Of a DNA stretch of 32,599 nucleotides, positions 23,142-32,599 are shown in pieces. How positions within the stretch are numbered: position 1 is the first letter of the stretch; each line of letters opens with the position of its first letter. The stretch covers positions 1 through 32,599 of the forward strand of contig JAMPHD010000031.1 in NCBI GenBank assembly GCA_023663635.1. The letters run 5' to 3'. The translations under genes were made by a program, and so were the position numbers. Source of the DNA: Acetatifactor muris (GTDB taxonomy: Bacteria > Bacillota > Clostridia > Lachnospirales > Lachnospiraceae). A model generated the notes under the pieces. It saw only the letters and a list, made by a program, of their open reading frames with translations, did not search any database and was not told where the DNA came from.

Positions 23142-23855
23142 ATGAAAAACGGACAAAATGTACGCCTTCGGGCGCTGAAAGCGGCATTTCCCCACACCAT
23201 CCCCATCTTCGCGGGATTCTGGTTTCTGGGAATGGCCTACGGAATCTATATGAATGTATCGGGATTCTCCTTTGTGTATCCCCTCGTCATGAGCATCACG
23301 ATCTTCGGCGGCTCTCTGGAGTTCGTGGCGGTGAGTATGCTGCTCGCGCCCTTCGCGCCTGTTCAGACTCTGATCATGACCCTGATGATCCAGGCCAGAC
23401 ACCTGTTTTACGGCATTGCCATGTTGGACAGGTACAAGGATCTGGGCTGGAAAAAATACTACCTCATCTTCGGCATGTGCGACGAATCCTTTTCCATCAA
23501 CTACACCGCCAAAATACCCGAAGGCGTGGACAGGGGATGGTTTTTGTTCTTCGTGACCCTGCTGAATCAGTTTTATTGGGTTTCAGGCTCCACCATAGGC
23601 GGCATACTGGGATCTCTGATCTCCTTTGACACGGAGGGACTGGACTTTGTCATGACCGCCATGTTCGTGGTCATCTTCCTGGAACAGCTCATGAAGGAAC
23701 AAAAGCACTACACCGCCATCATCGGCACCGGCGCCGCCCTGCTGTGCAGGATCCTCTTTGGCGCGGATTCCTTCATGGTGCCCACCATGGCCTGCATCCT
23801 GATACTGCTCACCATTTTGCAAAAGCCCCTTGAAAAGGCGGGAGGTTTCGTATGA
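23142..23855 (+). CDS. azlC: AzlC-family branched-chain amino acid exporter subunit
   Basis: AzlC with AzlD exports branched-chain amino acids or analogues such as azaleucine. The 237-residue protein has the family start [49 protein letters not shown] and six or so hydrophobic segments. ATG 23142 is chosen because AAAAGGA lies just before it and homology begins here; a longer frame from 23037 starts in the promoter. It overlaps azlD by 4 bp (ATGA). Confidence 0.92.
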   Translation: MKNGQNVRLRALKAAFPHTIPIFAGFWFLGMAYGIYMNVSGFSFVYPLVMSITIFGGSLEFVAVSMLLAPFAPVQTLIMTLMIQARHLFYGIAMLDRYKDLGWKKYYLIFGMCDESFSINYTAKIPEGVDRGWFLFFVTLLNQFYWVSGSTIGGILGSLISFDTEGLDFVMTAMFVVIFLEQLMKEQKHYTAIIGTGAALLCRILFGADSFMVPTMACILILLTILQKPLEKAGGFV

Positions 23856-24190
23856 CACAAATGACCCTGACACAACAGATCATCACCATCGCCCTCTGCG
23901 TACTGGGCACCATGACCACCCGTTTTCTGCCCTTTATGGTCTTCTCCGAGAAACGCCCCACCCCCAAATATATCCAATATCTGGGCAAGGCACTGCCCTC
24001 CGCCATATTCGGCATGTTGGTGATCTATTGCCTGAAAAACGTAAATGTCTTTACCGGCAGCCACGGCATCCCGGAACTCATCGCCTGTGCCGTCACCGTG
24101 GGTCTCCATCTGTGGAAAAAACAAATGCTGCTCTCCATCGCCGGCGGCACTGTCTGTTATATGCTGTTGGTACAGCTTGTGTTTGTGTAA
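23852..24190 (+). CDS. azlD: AzlD-family membrane subunit
   Basis: A 112-residue protein with four hydrophobic segments and the family pattern [31 protein letters not shown] and [21 protein letters not shown]. It pairs with AzlC, with which it is translationally coupled. Its last 34 bp overlap the tail of the methylase gene on the other strand. Confidence 0.92.
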   Translation: MTQMTLTQQIITIALCVLGTMTTRFLPFMVFSEKRPTPKYIQYLGKALPSAIFGMLVIYCLKNVNVFTGSHGIPELIACAVTVGLHLWKKQMLLSIAGGTVCYMLLVQLVFV

Positions 24191-26598
24191 ATTTGTGCCG
24201 CGATCCCGTCAATCCGATCCAGATAGGGCTGAATATCCTGCTTTCCGTGACCTTCCTTACAGATAGCGGCAATGGCCCTGTGCCTCTCGTCCTCCGCGTC
24301 AAAAGCCGGAATGTTTAATTTGTCCAACACATGGACCGAAATTCCGGTGGGATTCATATAACTCTTCACGCAGTTCGCAATGAGCGGGGAACTCAACATG
24401 CCGCACAGATAATAGGCCTCCGTCTCATCATCCGTACTCACATACATGATCTTCTCGTTAGGCAGACAGATCTTCCTCCCCAGATAAGGATCGTCCGTCT
24501 CTCCGATCACCGCGCAGACAAATTCCGTGGCAATATATTTCCAGATTACCTTATACCGCGAAAAAGTATACTCACCCACCCGCAAAACGGCGTGAAACTC
24601 CTGTCTTTGAATCTCCTTTTCCCATCCGGCAAAGCCCTTTCTCGCGTCCAGTTCTCCCCGAAACCGACTCAGATAATCGTAGGTGAGCGGACAAGTCCGT
24701 CTCAGCTCCTCTCCCGCCACCGGCCGCATCTTGGTCTCTTTGGTGTGCGGACAGAGCAGATAACATTCATATCCGACCCGCCACCGCCCCACATCCCTTC
24801 CGCGGATCATGGGAAAAATATACGCGGGCTCCAACTCCGCCTCTATCTGCTCCACCTTTCGCTTGGCTCTGCCCACCAGATTGCGGACTCGAACCTTTCC
24901 CTCCCCACTCTCCAGGATCTGTAGCAGATACACTCCATTGGCGCCTCCGGTAAATACACCCGTCCGCGCCCGATAGGGATTGCGTCCCAAAACCTGCCGC
25001 ATCGCCTCCAGAGATTCCGGAGCGGCCGTGATCCAAGGGGAAGTCGGATTCCCCTCTATGGAAGGCATAGCGCACTGCTCCTCCATTCGGGCCTGACGCA
25101 GCAATTCCGCCGCCGTGAGGCTCTCTCCCTTGAAACGTCTCCACTCGCTCTTCGGCCCGGTTTTCAGCCCGGCCTTAGTCCCGCTCTTCAGCCCGCTCTT
25201 CGATCTGCTCCACACCCGATAGGGCACGGGATAAACCGTCTTCGCTCCCTTTTGCGCCACAAACAGGGCCGCGTCCGCCATCACCCGGCCAAAGATCCTG
25301 AGCCGGGACAGATCATCCACCTGCAGCACCCGTATATCGCATTCCTCTTTGATCCGAAAACGCCGAAAACCCGCGCCGTTTTGGGACGACTTAAACATCA
25401 CCCGGCGGAGGACAAATCCGATCACACCATCATCCCCAAGCAGCTTATCCATCACCACATAGGTGATCAGCACGGAGATATCCTCCTTGGCAAAACTAAG
25501 CTCCCTGCCTTTCGCGTCAAACAGCCCATACTCCATCCAGAGATGTCCGGTTCCGCGCCGATAGTCCTGCGGCATATACTCCCAATTGACCCAGGGCGGA
25601 TTGCCGATCACCACATCAAACAGATCATTTTGCCAAGCCATGGACACATTTTCCAAATCCCCTGAAACGGACTCCGCCAAGCGCAAAATGTCCATTTTAT
25701 ACACCGGCAGCCGGACCTTCTGCGTTCCACGCAACAGATCAGCCATCGCCAACAGATAATTGGTCTTGGCCGCCAAAACTGCCAACGGATTGATGTCGAA
25801 CCCGTACACGGAGTCAAGAATCTCCTCCGGACCGCATCCCGCCCGCCTCTTCATCCGAATGGCCTGCATCAGAAACGTCCCCGAACCGCAGGTGGGATCC
25901 GCGATCCGCAACCGCGCCAAAGGTCTGCGGACATATTGCAAAGCCTCCGTGAGCGTCCGCTCCGCCAATGCGTCCGGCGTGTGAAACTCCCCTAAAGCAT
26001 GTCGGATCTCCCGAGGGATCATCGCCTCATAGATCTGTCGGATATCATCCCCGCAACTGCGACCGGCCAACTCTTCCACGGACAGATCTGTCCGGTATGC
26101 CGCCAACAGCTCCTCCAATTCCCCCACGATGTCCGCAAAGCCGTTTTGCAGTTCATATAAGGGCCAGCAATACCAATCCTGCTCCACATAATTTTCAATG
26201 CCGCGCCGAACCGCAAACTCCCCCCGCAAAAGACCGGATGTGGAACGGTCCGACTCCTCCGAGCAGACCGGCTCCTCAGAACGTCCCGGCCCCTTCGTTT
26301 TATCATAAATGACTTTCAGAATCTCCCGCATGATCGTCTTTAATATCAGGCTGAAACAGGTCTGCACCGCATAAAGCCAAAGCCGCGCATTCCGCCCGTC
26401 TCCATCGAATGGCAGAACCGCGCTTTCCCCGTATAGACAGACAAACTCCCTCGTCCATCCCCCGATCATTTGAGATGTCTCCTTGGAGGGATGGAGCAGG
26501 AAGTCATATATTCGGGTTATGAGGGAATCCATCCGGGTATGGAACGGGGATTCTTTGTTTTGGATGTCTTGGCTGAGGGTGGATAGATCGATCATCAT
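24157..26598 (-). CDS. N6-adenine DNA methylase, Eco57I/TaqI-like, without visible nuclease
   Basis: The 813-residue protein contains [12 protein letters not shown] (202-213), motif [10 protein letters not shown] (234-242), [15 protein letters not shown] (266-280) and motif IV NPPW (333-336), as in adenine-N6 methylases. The C-terminal third ([63 protein letters not shown]) matches the TaqI-type target-recognition region. Type IIG enzymes add an N-terminal PD-(D/E)xK nuclease, but residues 1-200 show no such motif. It may be an orphan methylase or a decayed restriction enzyme. A five-fold tetrapeptide repeat lies at 464-483. AAGGAG lies 16 nt from the ATG, longer than usual. GC content resembles the core. 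Confidence 0.88.
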   Translation of the reverse strand: MMIDLSTLSQDIQNKESPFHTRMDSLITRIYDFLLHPSKETSQMIGGWTREFVCLYGESAVLPFDGDGRNARLWLYAVQTCFSLILKTIMREILKVIYDKTKGPGRSEEPVCSEESDRSTSGLLRGEFAVRRGIENYVEQDWYCWPLYELQNGFADIVGELEELLAAYRTDLSVEELAGRSCGDDIRQIYEAMIPREIRHALGEFHTPDALAERTLTEALQYVRRPLARLRIADPTCGSGTFLMQAIRMKRRAGCGPEEILDSVYGFDINPLAVLAAKTNYLLAMADLLRGTQKVRLPVYKMDILRLAESVSGDLENVSMAWQNDLFDVVIGNPPWVNWEYMPQDYRRGTGHLWMEYGLFDAKGRELSFAKEDISVLITYVVMDKLLGDDGVIGFVLRRVMFKSSQNGAGFRRFRIKEECDIRVLQVDDLSRLRIFGRVMADAALFVAQKGAKTVYPVPYRVWSRSKSGLKSGTKAGLKTGPKSEWRRFKGESLTAAELLRQARMEEQCAMPSIEGNPTSPWITAAPESLEAMRQVLGRNPYRARTGVFTGGANGVYLLQILESGEGKVRVRNLVGRAKRKVEQIEAELEPAYIFPMIRGRDVGRWRVGYECYLLCPHTKETKMRPVAGEELRRTCPLTYDYLSRFRGELDARKGFAGWEKEIQRQEFHAVLRVGEYTFSRYKVIWKYIATEFVCAVIGETDDPYLGRKICLPNEKIMYVSTDDETEAYYLCGMLSSPLIANCVKSYMNPTGISVHVLDKLNIPAFDAEDERHRAIAAICKEGHGKQDIQPYLDRIDGIAAQIYTNTSCTNSI
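25150..25209. repeat. Five 12-bp tandem repeats inside the methylase gene
   Basis: Imperfect 12-bp units at 25150, 25162, 25174, 25186 and 25198 encode the tetrapeptides [20 protein letters not shown], a flexible basic linker between the catalytic and target-recognition parts. Confidence 0.8.
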
Positions 26599-26630
26599 GG
26601 GTTATAAGATCAGCTCCTTCTTTAGAGCTT

Positions 26631-26659
26631 AGTATATACAATAGTCCATACAGTGTCAA
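26631..26659 (-). promoter_or_regulatory. Strong sigma-A promoter of the methylase gene
   Basis: Minus-strand TTGACA (26659-26654) and TATACT (26636-26631) are separated by 17 bp. The start falls near 26624, giving a leader of about 26 nt. Confidence 0.85.
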
Positions 26660-26717
26660 TGGATTAAAAATCTAACGATTGGAGGTCAACTCATTTCTCA
26701 TAAAATGATTTTATCTG

Positions 26718-27611
26718 CTATTTTATCAACATGCATATATGATATAATAACGTCTCGCACCGATTTCTGTTATGTACGGTTTTCATAATCCTAATATTAG
26801 AATATGAAATATTATCAATCACAACATTTTCATCAATGGAAATCAACTCAAATGGATAACTATGTTTTTTAATATGTTGAAAATACTTTTCACAAAATGT
26901 TACAAAATCGGCCACCGTAACATAGGACAGAATAATATTAAACTTATTACCTGCCGTATCATAGTCATATATTTTATCAATATGCTTATCTAAATATGCT
27001 GTACTGAGGCTGTTCATATTTAGTGCCTCAATAATTGTTACGGGAAAATTCTTTTCTTTAATTAATATATCTACTTCTCCTGCAGCTTTCCCGTTTGGAG
27101 ATAATCCTCTTCGAGTTTGATCTTTTATATCATAACCTGCTGTCTCCAAAATATCACGAATATAATCATTTCTTTCATCTTCCGTTGCTCCATAATAAAA
27201 CGAGTTCGCCTGCAACTTAACACAAGCTGCTAATACTTCTCTTAGCACCTCTTTTGCCTTACATAAGTCTGTGTCATTAATATCCAACACGCCTTCACAA
27301 GTTTTTACTTTTATTATGCAAATATGTTTTCCGTCAATATTACAAACCTCATAAGAAATATCAGTCTTTATTCCGACTTGCTTTATTGCGCTTTGGACAA
27401 TGTTGTCCATGTTTATGTTTTTATCAAATCCGCATAAACAATAATTGTTCTTTTCTTTTGCAACTCCAATCAAAACATATCCATATTTCTGACTACCATG
27501 AGCCAACGATTCTATGTCTGTTGCTACTTGATTTGGCAACAAGCAAAACCGTTTACAAATCACATCATTATTTTTGCAATCAATTAATTTTATAAGTTCT
27601 TCACTTGTCAC
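26718..27611 (-). CDS. AlbA/Schlafen-like N-terminal domain fused to a nuclease-like C-terminal domain
   Basis: Residues 15-62 (DVICKRFCLLPNQVATDIESLAHGSQKYGYVLIGVAKE..CGF) follow the pattern of Schlafen AlbA_2 domains, but the usual Glu of the ExK motif is Cys (ICK). Residues 143-200 (TEDERNDYIRDILETAGYDI, GEVDILIKE, VTIIEALNM) have the order of a restriction-endonuclease fold with Asp 181 and Glu 195, though the expected Lys after Glu is absent. Each identity is tentative. The gene starts 2 bp after the stop of the large GHKL ATPase gene, so both must be co-expressed. Base composition is markedly AT-rich, unlike the methylase gene next to it. Confidence 0.65.
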   Translation of the reverse strand: MTSEELIKLIDCKNNDVICKRFCLLPNQVATDIESLAHGSQKYGYVLIGVAKEKNNYCLCGFDKNINMDNIVQSAIKQVGIKTDISYEVCNIDGKHICIIKVKTCEGVLDINDTDLCKAKEVLREVLAACVKLQANSFYYGATEDERNDYIRDILETAGYDIKDQTRRGLSPNGKAAGEVDILIKEKNFPVTIIEALNMNSLSTAYLDKHIDKIYDYDTAGNKFNIILSYVTVADFVTFCEKYFQHIKKHSYPFELISIDENVVIDNISYSNIRIMKTVHNRNRCETLLYHICMLIK

Positions 27612-27613
27612 TT

Positions 27614-30600
27614 TTATCTAACCTTTCGTAATGGTATTTTATTAATTCCAGTAAGTTTTAACATTTTTCCAAAGGTTATTTGTTGAGGCGGCTTAATTCC
27701 ATCTTCAACCCACAACTCATAATCTTTTTCAAAATCCAAAGTATCCCTTTCTGCCCCGTAATATAGAATAACCTGCCCATAATCTGAAGGACGTGTAATT
27801 AAAACCATTTCTTTTCCATATTTTTTTATAATAAATATAGTATTGGTGACTTCAATCGGAGCAGAAACATCATAATCTTCCAATGTGGCTAAATAATTAA
27901 AGATAGCTTTTTTTGCCCTTTCTAAAATTCTTTTCACATAATCAAATTTGCCCTTGTCACTTTCCGAAACGTGTATGAAATTTTCTTCAAAAACCTTAAA
28001 TTTCTGTGCTTTTACAAACTCTTCTATGCTTGAGATTCCATATTGAATCATAAGTTCTTCTGAAATCTCTACTTTTTCATCAATATTCACTTTATTCTCT
28101 TTCGAATATACTTCCAAAACATTTTCTAAATCCCTTTCACTTTGTATATTATATTTTTTTAATAAGTTATCATATTTTTCAGCTTTTTTCATGTTCTGCG
28201 CAATTTCCTCATCATCAATTAACCAATGTTTGTTATCAATAATCTCTTTAAAAAATAATTGCGCCTTATCCGGATTATCATTAATCCAATAAAACAGTCT
28301 ATTGAAATAATTCCGAACAGATTCATTTTGATTTTTACTTAACCCTTGATTCTGCTTTACATATTCTGTAACTCCCTGTACAACGTCTCCAAGCCCTTTA
28401 ACCCTGCTTTCCGGAAGTTCTAAATAAATATCTACTGGTAACAAAATACTTCTCAAATCATTTCCATTTTCAGCTAAAATGTCCTTAAAAATATCATCAA
28501 TTTCTCCAGAATCCAAAAATACTGTTTCAATAGTTAGAAAATCTCCATTTTGATTTGGTATAATTGGGTTTGTTTTTCTTTCAAACAAGTTTTTATGCTT
28601 ATATTTTCCAAAATATTCAATAACTTCTTTCAGCCATAAGAAAGTATCTTCCTTGGGCAAATTTAAGTGATATGCCAAAACAGCAATATTTTGACACTTC
28701 CCTACTCCATTGGCCATCTCCGTACACCAATACTTTCTAGCTTTTTCCATAACTTCAGCATTGATTCTGTGAACTTCATAAGCATTTGATATTTCATTTC
28801 CAAATAATTTACCCAACAATCTCAGTAATTCTAATTGTTCCTCGGTTCTAGTTTCCTCATTATATAATGCTATTATTTTCGCCATAGCATCCCGCTCAGA
28901 AAATGAACTATCATTCATTGCTTCTAACAGTTCATCAAACAGCATATCGTAATCATAAACCTTACAAGATATATTTTCTGGCAATCGGATTCCCTTATCC
29001 AACAAAATCCCTTTACATTCGTTGCCTAGCAATGCCAAAATTTGCTTATATACATCTTCAATATCATTATCCTTATATAATTCATTTATACCGCAAAACT
29101 GCCCTAATTGATTTGGATAAATCTTAGCGTCTCTATATTCTTTCGCATTTTTTGACTTTATTATAGCTTTATATAGTTCATTTAACCATATAATTGGATT
29201 TGTGCTATTATCCAGATTCGATTCTAAAATTTCTAAACATCCAAATTTTTCTAAGGTCTGAACCAATATCCGCATATTAAAATTTCTACATTCTAACCAT
29301 AATGAAGAATACCATTTATGAATATCCAAAAATGGCACTAAACAATCAGGATATATTGGCTTTACCAATTCCCATACTTGTTCCCTCTCTATCGTTTCAT
29401 TATCGCCGATTATAAATATATTCGAATTCCCCCAAGAATCATATAGTGCTTTTCTTTCACCACTCTCTGTATCAACAATTTCCACATCCTTTATATGATG
29501 CTTACATTCTTCAATAATGTCAGCAAACCAATCTTTAGACAACCAATCTTTATGTGGTTGCCTTGGTATATGCACAACATTATACACTTGCTTCCAATGA
29601 TGTTCTGCCACATAGTCTAGTAAGTTCTTATAAGCATTTAATGCCTGACCTATCAAATTCTTATTCTCATCAACAACTTTATTCTCAACATCAGTTAAAT
29701 ATATCCCGCTTCTCGGATCATTTGGATTAAAATATGAGCTGTTTACAATAACCGGAAACGAAAAATCCTCTGTGCCAATAAGAGGAAATGTGCAAAACAG
29801 CTTAGGAACATCCTTTGAATATTCATCTATATAAATCTCATTATTTTTCGCCTTAATCGGTACTGCCAGATCTACTTTTTCTTCATGATATGACAATATG
29901 TATAGCTTATTCTTGTTTTCATTTTCAGTTATATAAATTGTATGTACCTCCGCTATTCCAAGTTTCCCCCTCTCCCCACGCTCTATGTACAATGAGTCAT
30001 TTACTTTTATAGAGTTAATTTTTCCCACAAAGGCAAATACATAAGGAATTGAAGCATAAAAACTTTTCAACCCGTTTTTCGCAATCTCTATTCCCCTATC
30101 ATCCAATTCATATGAAAAACAAGTGTTGAAACCACCAGTTTTCTCTAAAACAGAAATATCAATTTCTTTACTCTCCTTAAGCTGCCTAAAACTCTCATTT
30201 ACTGCTGCAATAACCTCTTCCTTAGTTTCACCGCTCCTATCCAATAATATATGTATTTTCTTTAATGGTTCATTCTCATCTTGTAAAAAAGCATCCACTA
30301 CTACTTTCTGTGATAGCAAATGAGTAGTTAAAAATCCCGTTCCAAATTTTCCTGTGACTCCATTATCCGAAGATTGATTTCTTTCTTTTGAAGAAACCTG
30401 TGAAATCAAGTAGACTATATTTTCTGTAGTAAAACACTTTCCATCATGCTTAAAGAATAAATATCTTTTATCTTCATTAAAATCAATTTCAATGTTTACC
30501 ATTCCATTGCTACCAGACACATCTTTAGCATTTTGAATCAATTCCCAAATCCATCGGCGGGATGTATTCTCATCATTTTTTAATAGCAAGTCCTGCATCA

Positions 30601-30682
30601 TATCAAGTATCTTATTTGCAATTGCTGTTTCATGCGCACTATTTACAGCAGCTTGTACTTTATCGGAATAATTCATTATCAC
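27614..30682 (-). CDS. Large sacsin/Hsp90-type GHKL ATPase
   Basis: The 1022-residue protein begins with a GHKL ATP-binding domain of the sacsin type: ELIQNAKD (47-54, catalytic Glu and Mg-binding Asn), KHDGKCFT (78-85, where DxGxG is usual) and GVTGKFGTGFLTTHLLS (108-124, the lid glycines). The central 550 residues are mostly helical and unfamiliar. The C-terminal stretch (IVLITRPSDYGQ-like, YELWVEDG, TFGKMLKLTGINKIPL, about 965-1019) recalls the ends of bacterial sacsin-like proteins. Such ATPases often occur in defence islands. Start is GTG 30682 with AAGGG 6 nt upstream, or ATG 30676. It is co-transcribed with the AlbA-like gene. Confidence 0.8.
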   Translation of the reverse strand: MIMNYSDKVQAAVNSAHETAIANKILDMMQDLLLKNDENTSRRWIWELIQNAKDVSGSNGMVNIEIDFNEDKRYLFFKHDGKCFTTENIVYLISQVSSKERNQSSDNGVTGKFGTGFLTTHLLSQKVVVDAFLQDENEPLKKIHILLDRSGETKEEVIAAVNESFRQLKESKEIDISVLEKTGGFNTCFSYELDDRGIEIAKNGLKSFYASIPYVFAFVGKINSIKVNDSLYIERGERGKLGIAEVHTIYITENENKNKLYILSYHEEKVDLAVPIKAKNNEIYIDEYSKDVPKLFCTFPLIGTEDFSFPVIVNSSYFNPNDPRSGIYLTDVENKVVDENKNLIGQALNAYKNLLDYVAEHHWKQVYNVVHIPRQPHKDWLSKDWFADIIEECKHHIKDVEIVDTESGERKALYDSWGNSNIFIIGDNETIEREQVWELVKPIYPDCLVPFLDIHKWYSSLWLECRNFNMRILVQTLEKFGCLEILESNLDNSTNPIIWLNELYKAIIKSKNAKEYRDAKIYPNQLGQFCGINELYKDNDIEDVYKQILALLGNECKGILLDKGIRLPENISCKVYDYDMLFDELLEAMNDSSFSERDAMAKIIALYNEETRTEEQLELLRLLGKLFGNEISNAYEVHRINAEVMEKARKYWCTEMANGVGKCQNIAVLAYHLNLPKEDTFLWLKEVIEYFGKYKHKNLFERKTNPIIPNQNGDFLTIETVFLDSGEIDDIFKDILAENGNDLRSILLPVDIYLELPESRVKGLGDVVQGVTEYVKQNQGLSKNQNESVRNYFNRLFYWINDNPDKAQLFFKEIIDNKHWLIDDEEIAQNMKKAEKYDNLLKKYNIQSERDLENVLEVYSKENKVNIDEKVEISEELMIQYGISSIEEFVKAQKFKVFEENFIHVSESDKGKFDYVKRILERAKKAIFNYLATLEDYDVSAPIEVTNTIFIIKKYGKEMVLITRPSDYGQVILYYGAERDTLDFEKDYELWVEDGIKPPQQITFGKMLKLTGINKIPLRKVR

Positions 30683-30821
30683 TCAATTCCCTTCATCAAT
30701 TTATATATACCATTTTTACAAACCAATTTTTACATTTTATGATTCAATTCCTTAAAAAAAATTCCTTTTTATTCATTATTAATACCTTTCAATTATATTC
30801 ATTTATAGATACACATCTCAT
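30683..30821. other. AT-rich spacer between hsdR and the GHKL gene
   Basis: No gene and no clear terminator are seen. A TATATA-like stretch some 30 bp upstream of the GTG at 30682 may be a -10, but the -35 is unconvincing. Confidence 0.4.
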
Positions 30822-32599
30822 TCATAGTTCATTAGTTGAATTTCTCAATGCATCATTACTACTTTCTCCGTATGAAACTGGCTTTTCTGCCACCATAGAT
30901 AAGTTCTGCGGCATCTCATATGCATCAGTGCCGGACTCCTCCAAAGCCCTTATCTCCTTCTTCCTCATCTCCCGATACACCACCTCTGCCAGCGCACTCA
31001 TGATCGCATTATACTTAGCCGTATCTTCAAACAAACTTTGATACGACTCCTGCGCTTCTACATATCCATCCTGGGCTGCCGCGCCAAACGCTTTAGGAAA
31101 AATGCTCTCCACAAAGATCTGCGGATCAGAAGACTGTGCCATCTTTGTCAATTTCTTATCGGAAAGCAGCTTGTCTCTCAGAGCTGACAAAATCACTTTA
31201 TCTCCCTCTGTGAAATTACCCTTGAACTTTTCATTGATTTTCGCGATCACCTCATCCAAAGGTGCCTTCTCATCCCTGCCTTTTACACCTTTGTGCTTTG
31301 CCGGAACATATACGGTCTTTGTTTCTTCCAAAGCAATTTCCCCTTGGAATGTCTTTTGCAGCTTATAATATTCCAATTTCAGCTTGCCGTCTAAATCAAT
31401 CGGTTCTTCCGCGTCTTTCGGCAGTAAATCAATCAGATATGAACAGAATACATACTCCTTCTGCAGTTCTTTGTCAAACATTCTAAGAATCTGCGATATA
31501 TAGCTGTACCATTTGATCAGATTGCGCACCTGTCTGCGGAACTGATATCTCTCGTTCTGTGTCTTTTTGTTGTAACGATTGGAAACGGGAAGTAAAATAC
31601 TGCTCATTCTTCCCATTGCCTTCTCGTCTTGTCTTCCTTTCCTGTAATACTCCTTTGTAAAGGTTTCAATGTCCTCATCCGAGTAAATACCATAACCCCG
31701 TAATTCTCTCTGCGTCCGGTACAATAAATCTGCATTTATTTCTTCCTGCAGGAAAATCTCCTGATAGAACGGCTGAAATGCATCTCTGATATCCTCCGCC
31801 TTATTTACAAAATCCAACACAAACGTATCCGTCTTGCCCTCACAAGTCCGATTTAATCTGGATAAGGTCTGTACGGCTTTCACACCCTTTAACTTTTTGT
31901 CCACGATCATCGTATGCAAAAACGGCTCATCAAATCCCGTCTGATATTTTTCCGCTACGATCAGCACATTATAATTATCATGAAACTCTGTCTTAGTCTG
32001 ATTCTCCGAAATGTGAGAACCGTCCTTTCTCACATTCAATTTCGGCTCCGTGTACTCTTCTCCGCCATCATCAACCGCTCCGGAAAAGGCCACCAGAATA
32101 TCCACATCATCATATTTCTTTTCCTCAATGTAGCGCTTGATTTCATGATAATAACGGACGGCTGCCAATCTGGACGATGTAACCACCATCATCTTACCTT
32201 TGCCGTTAATCTTATGTCTCGTCGTATCCCTGAATGTTTCCACGATAATCTGCGATTTCTGGCTGATATTATAGGGATGCAGTTCCTGATATTTACGAAT
32301 GACCTTTGCCGCCCTGCCGGAAGGAACATCCGGATTGTCCGTCATGGTCTTAGCGATTCGGAAACAGATATTGTATGTCATATAATTTTGAAGGACATCC
32401 AGAATAAACTTCTCCTCAATCGCCTGTCTCATGCTGTATACATGAAACGGGTGAAAAGAGCCGTCCTCCTGCTCCTGTCCGAACATTTCCAATGTAGTCG
32501 CCTTTGGCGTTGCCGTAAATGCAAAGAAAGATATGTTCTTATGCTTCCCCTGCGCAATCATTTCTTTTACAAGCCTGTCCTCCGGATCGACTTCTTCCT
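30822..32599 (-). CDS. hsdR: Type I restriction endonuclease subunit R, C-terminal part (runs off window)
   Basis: The frame is open to the window edge, so the start and nuclease domain lie outside. Visible are superfamily 2 helicase motifs: FTATPK (motif III) near 32518, YQTGFDEP (V) and [13 protein letters not shown] (VI), then a roughly 300-residue helical C-terminal region that binds the HsdM/HsdS methylase core. HsdR translocates DNA and cuts unmethylated foreign DNA at a distance. hsdM and hsdS are expected beyond the right end. Its last gene neighbour in the transcription direction is the GHKL/AlbA pair. Confidence 0.92.
   Translation of the reverse strand, partial: EEVDPEDRLVKEMIAQGKHKNISFFAFTATPKATTLEMFGQEQEDGSFHPFHVYSMRQAIEEKFILDVLQNYMTYNICFRIAKTMTDNPDVPSGRAAKVIRKYQELHPYNISQKSQIIVETFRDTTRHKINGKGKMMVVTSSRLAAVRYYHEIKRYIEEKKYDDVDILVAFSGAVDDGGEEYTEPKLNVRKDGSHISENQTKTEFHDNYNVLIVAEKYQTGFDEPFLHTMIVDKKLKGVKAVQTLSRLNRTCEGKTDTFVLDFVNKAEDIRDAFQPFYQEIFLQEEINADLLYRTQRELRGYGIYSDEDIETFTKEYYRKGRQDEKAMGRMSSILLPVSNRYNKKTQNERYQFRRQVRNLIKWYSYISQILRMFDKELQKEYVFCSYLIDLLPKDAEEPIDLDGKLKLEYYKLQKTFQGEIALEETKTVYVPAKHKGVKGRDEKAPLDEVIAKINEKFKGNFTEGDKVILSALRDKLLSDKKLTKMAQSSDPQIFVESIFPKAFGAAAQDGYVEAQESYQSLFEDTAKYNAIMSALAEVVYREMRKKEIRALEESGTDAYEMPQNLSMVAEKPVSYGESSNDALRNSTNEL

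Noticed and set aside
26612..26629. AGCTC...GAGCT hairpin masking the methylase ribosome binding site
   Set aside because: The predicted transcript starts near 26624, so the 5' arm would not be in the RNA.
1..32599. CRISPR arrays, tRNA, rRNA and insertion sequences
   Set aside because: No regularly spaced repeats, cloverleaf sequences, rRNA segments or transposase genes were seen on either strand.

Overview
The window looks like a chromosomal segment from an anaerobic Firmicute, most probably Lachnospiraceae (class Clostridia). This rests on gene content (AroA, DegV, VanW, VanZ, LCP, CapA, AzlCD, B12-type radical SAM protein), Shine-Dalgarno sites of the AAGGAG type and sigma-A-like promoters. 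No marker gene fixes the genus, so the placement is an inference.

By eye there are three compositional blocks. (1) About 1-3200 is AT-rich accessory DNA, mostly on the minus strand: a three-helix membrane protein, a small unknown gene, a CbbX/SpoVK-like AAA+ ATPase, and the broken C-terminal remnant of a large serine recombinase at the junction with the core. (2) About 3200-26600 is GC-richer housekeeping DNA. It holds aroA; a divergent tetR/degV pair; a carbamate kinase behind a long structured leader; a co-directional minus-strand cluster from about 15.5 down to 7.5 kb (35-aa membrane peptide, VanW, PurM-fold protein, Lrp regulator, aminotransferase, TrmL, VanZ, MATE, HD-GYP response regulator); an unknown plus-strand gene; a second minus-strand cluster from 22.9 down to 16.2 kb with an envelope theme (cardiolipin synthase, small protein, LCP, CapA lipoprotein, radical SAM protein, DEDDh exonuclease); azlCD; and an orphan Eco57I/TaqI-like adenine methylase. 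(3) About 26700 to the end is defence-like. An AT-rich pair (Schlafen/AlbA-like plus nuclease-like protein, then a 1022-residue sacsin/Hsp90-type GHKL ATPase) lies just downstream of a type I restriction HsdR gene that runs off the window.

The observations I rate highest are: six exact copies of the gapped palindrome TGACA-N4-TGTCA, all inside core genes and absent from both AT-rich blocks, where about 0.03 copies are expected by chance; a roughly 160-nt leader before the carbamate kinase with four hairpins that all carry GAA loops, starting at the predicted transcription start and ending on the ribosome binding site; the AlbA-like/GHKL gene pair beside hsdR as a candidate two-gene defence module; and an apparent single-base frame break at the start of the LCP gene.

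Several starts were moved from the longest reading frame to the codon with the best ribosome binding site; each case is stated in its entry. All identifications come from reading motifs, with no database search.
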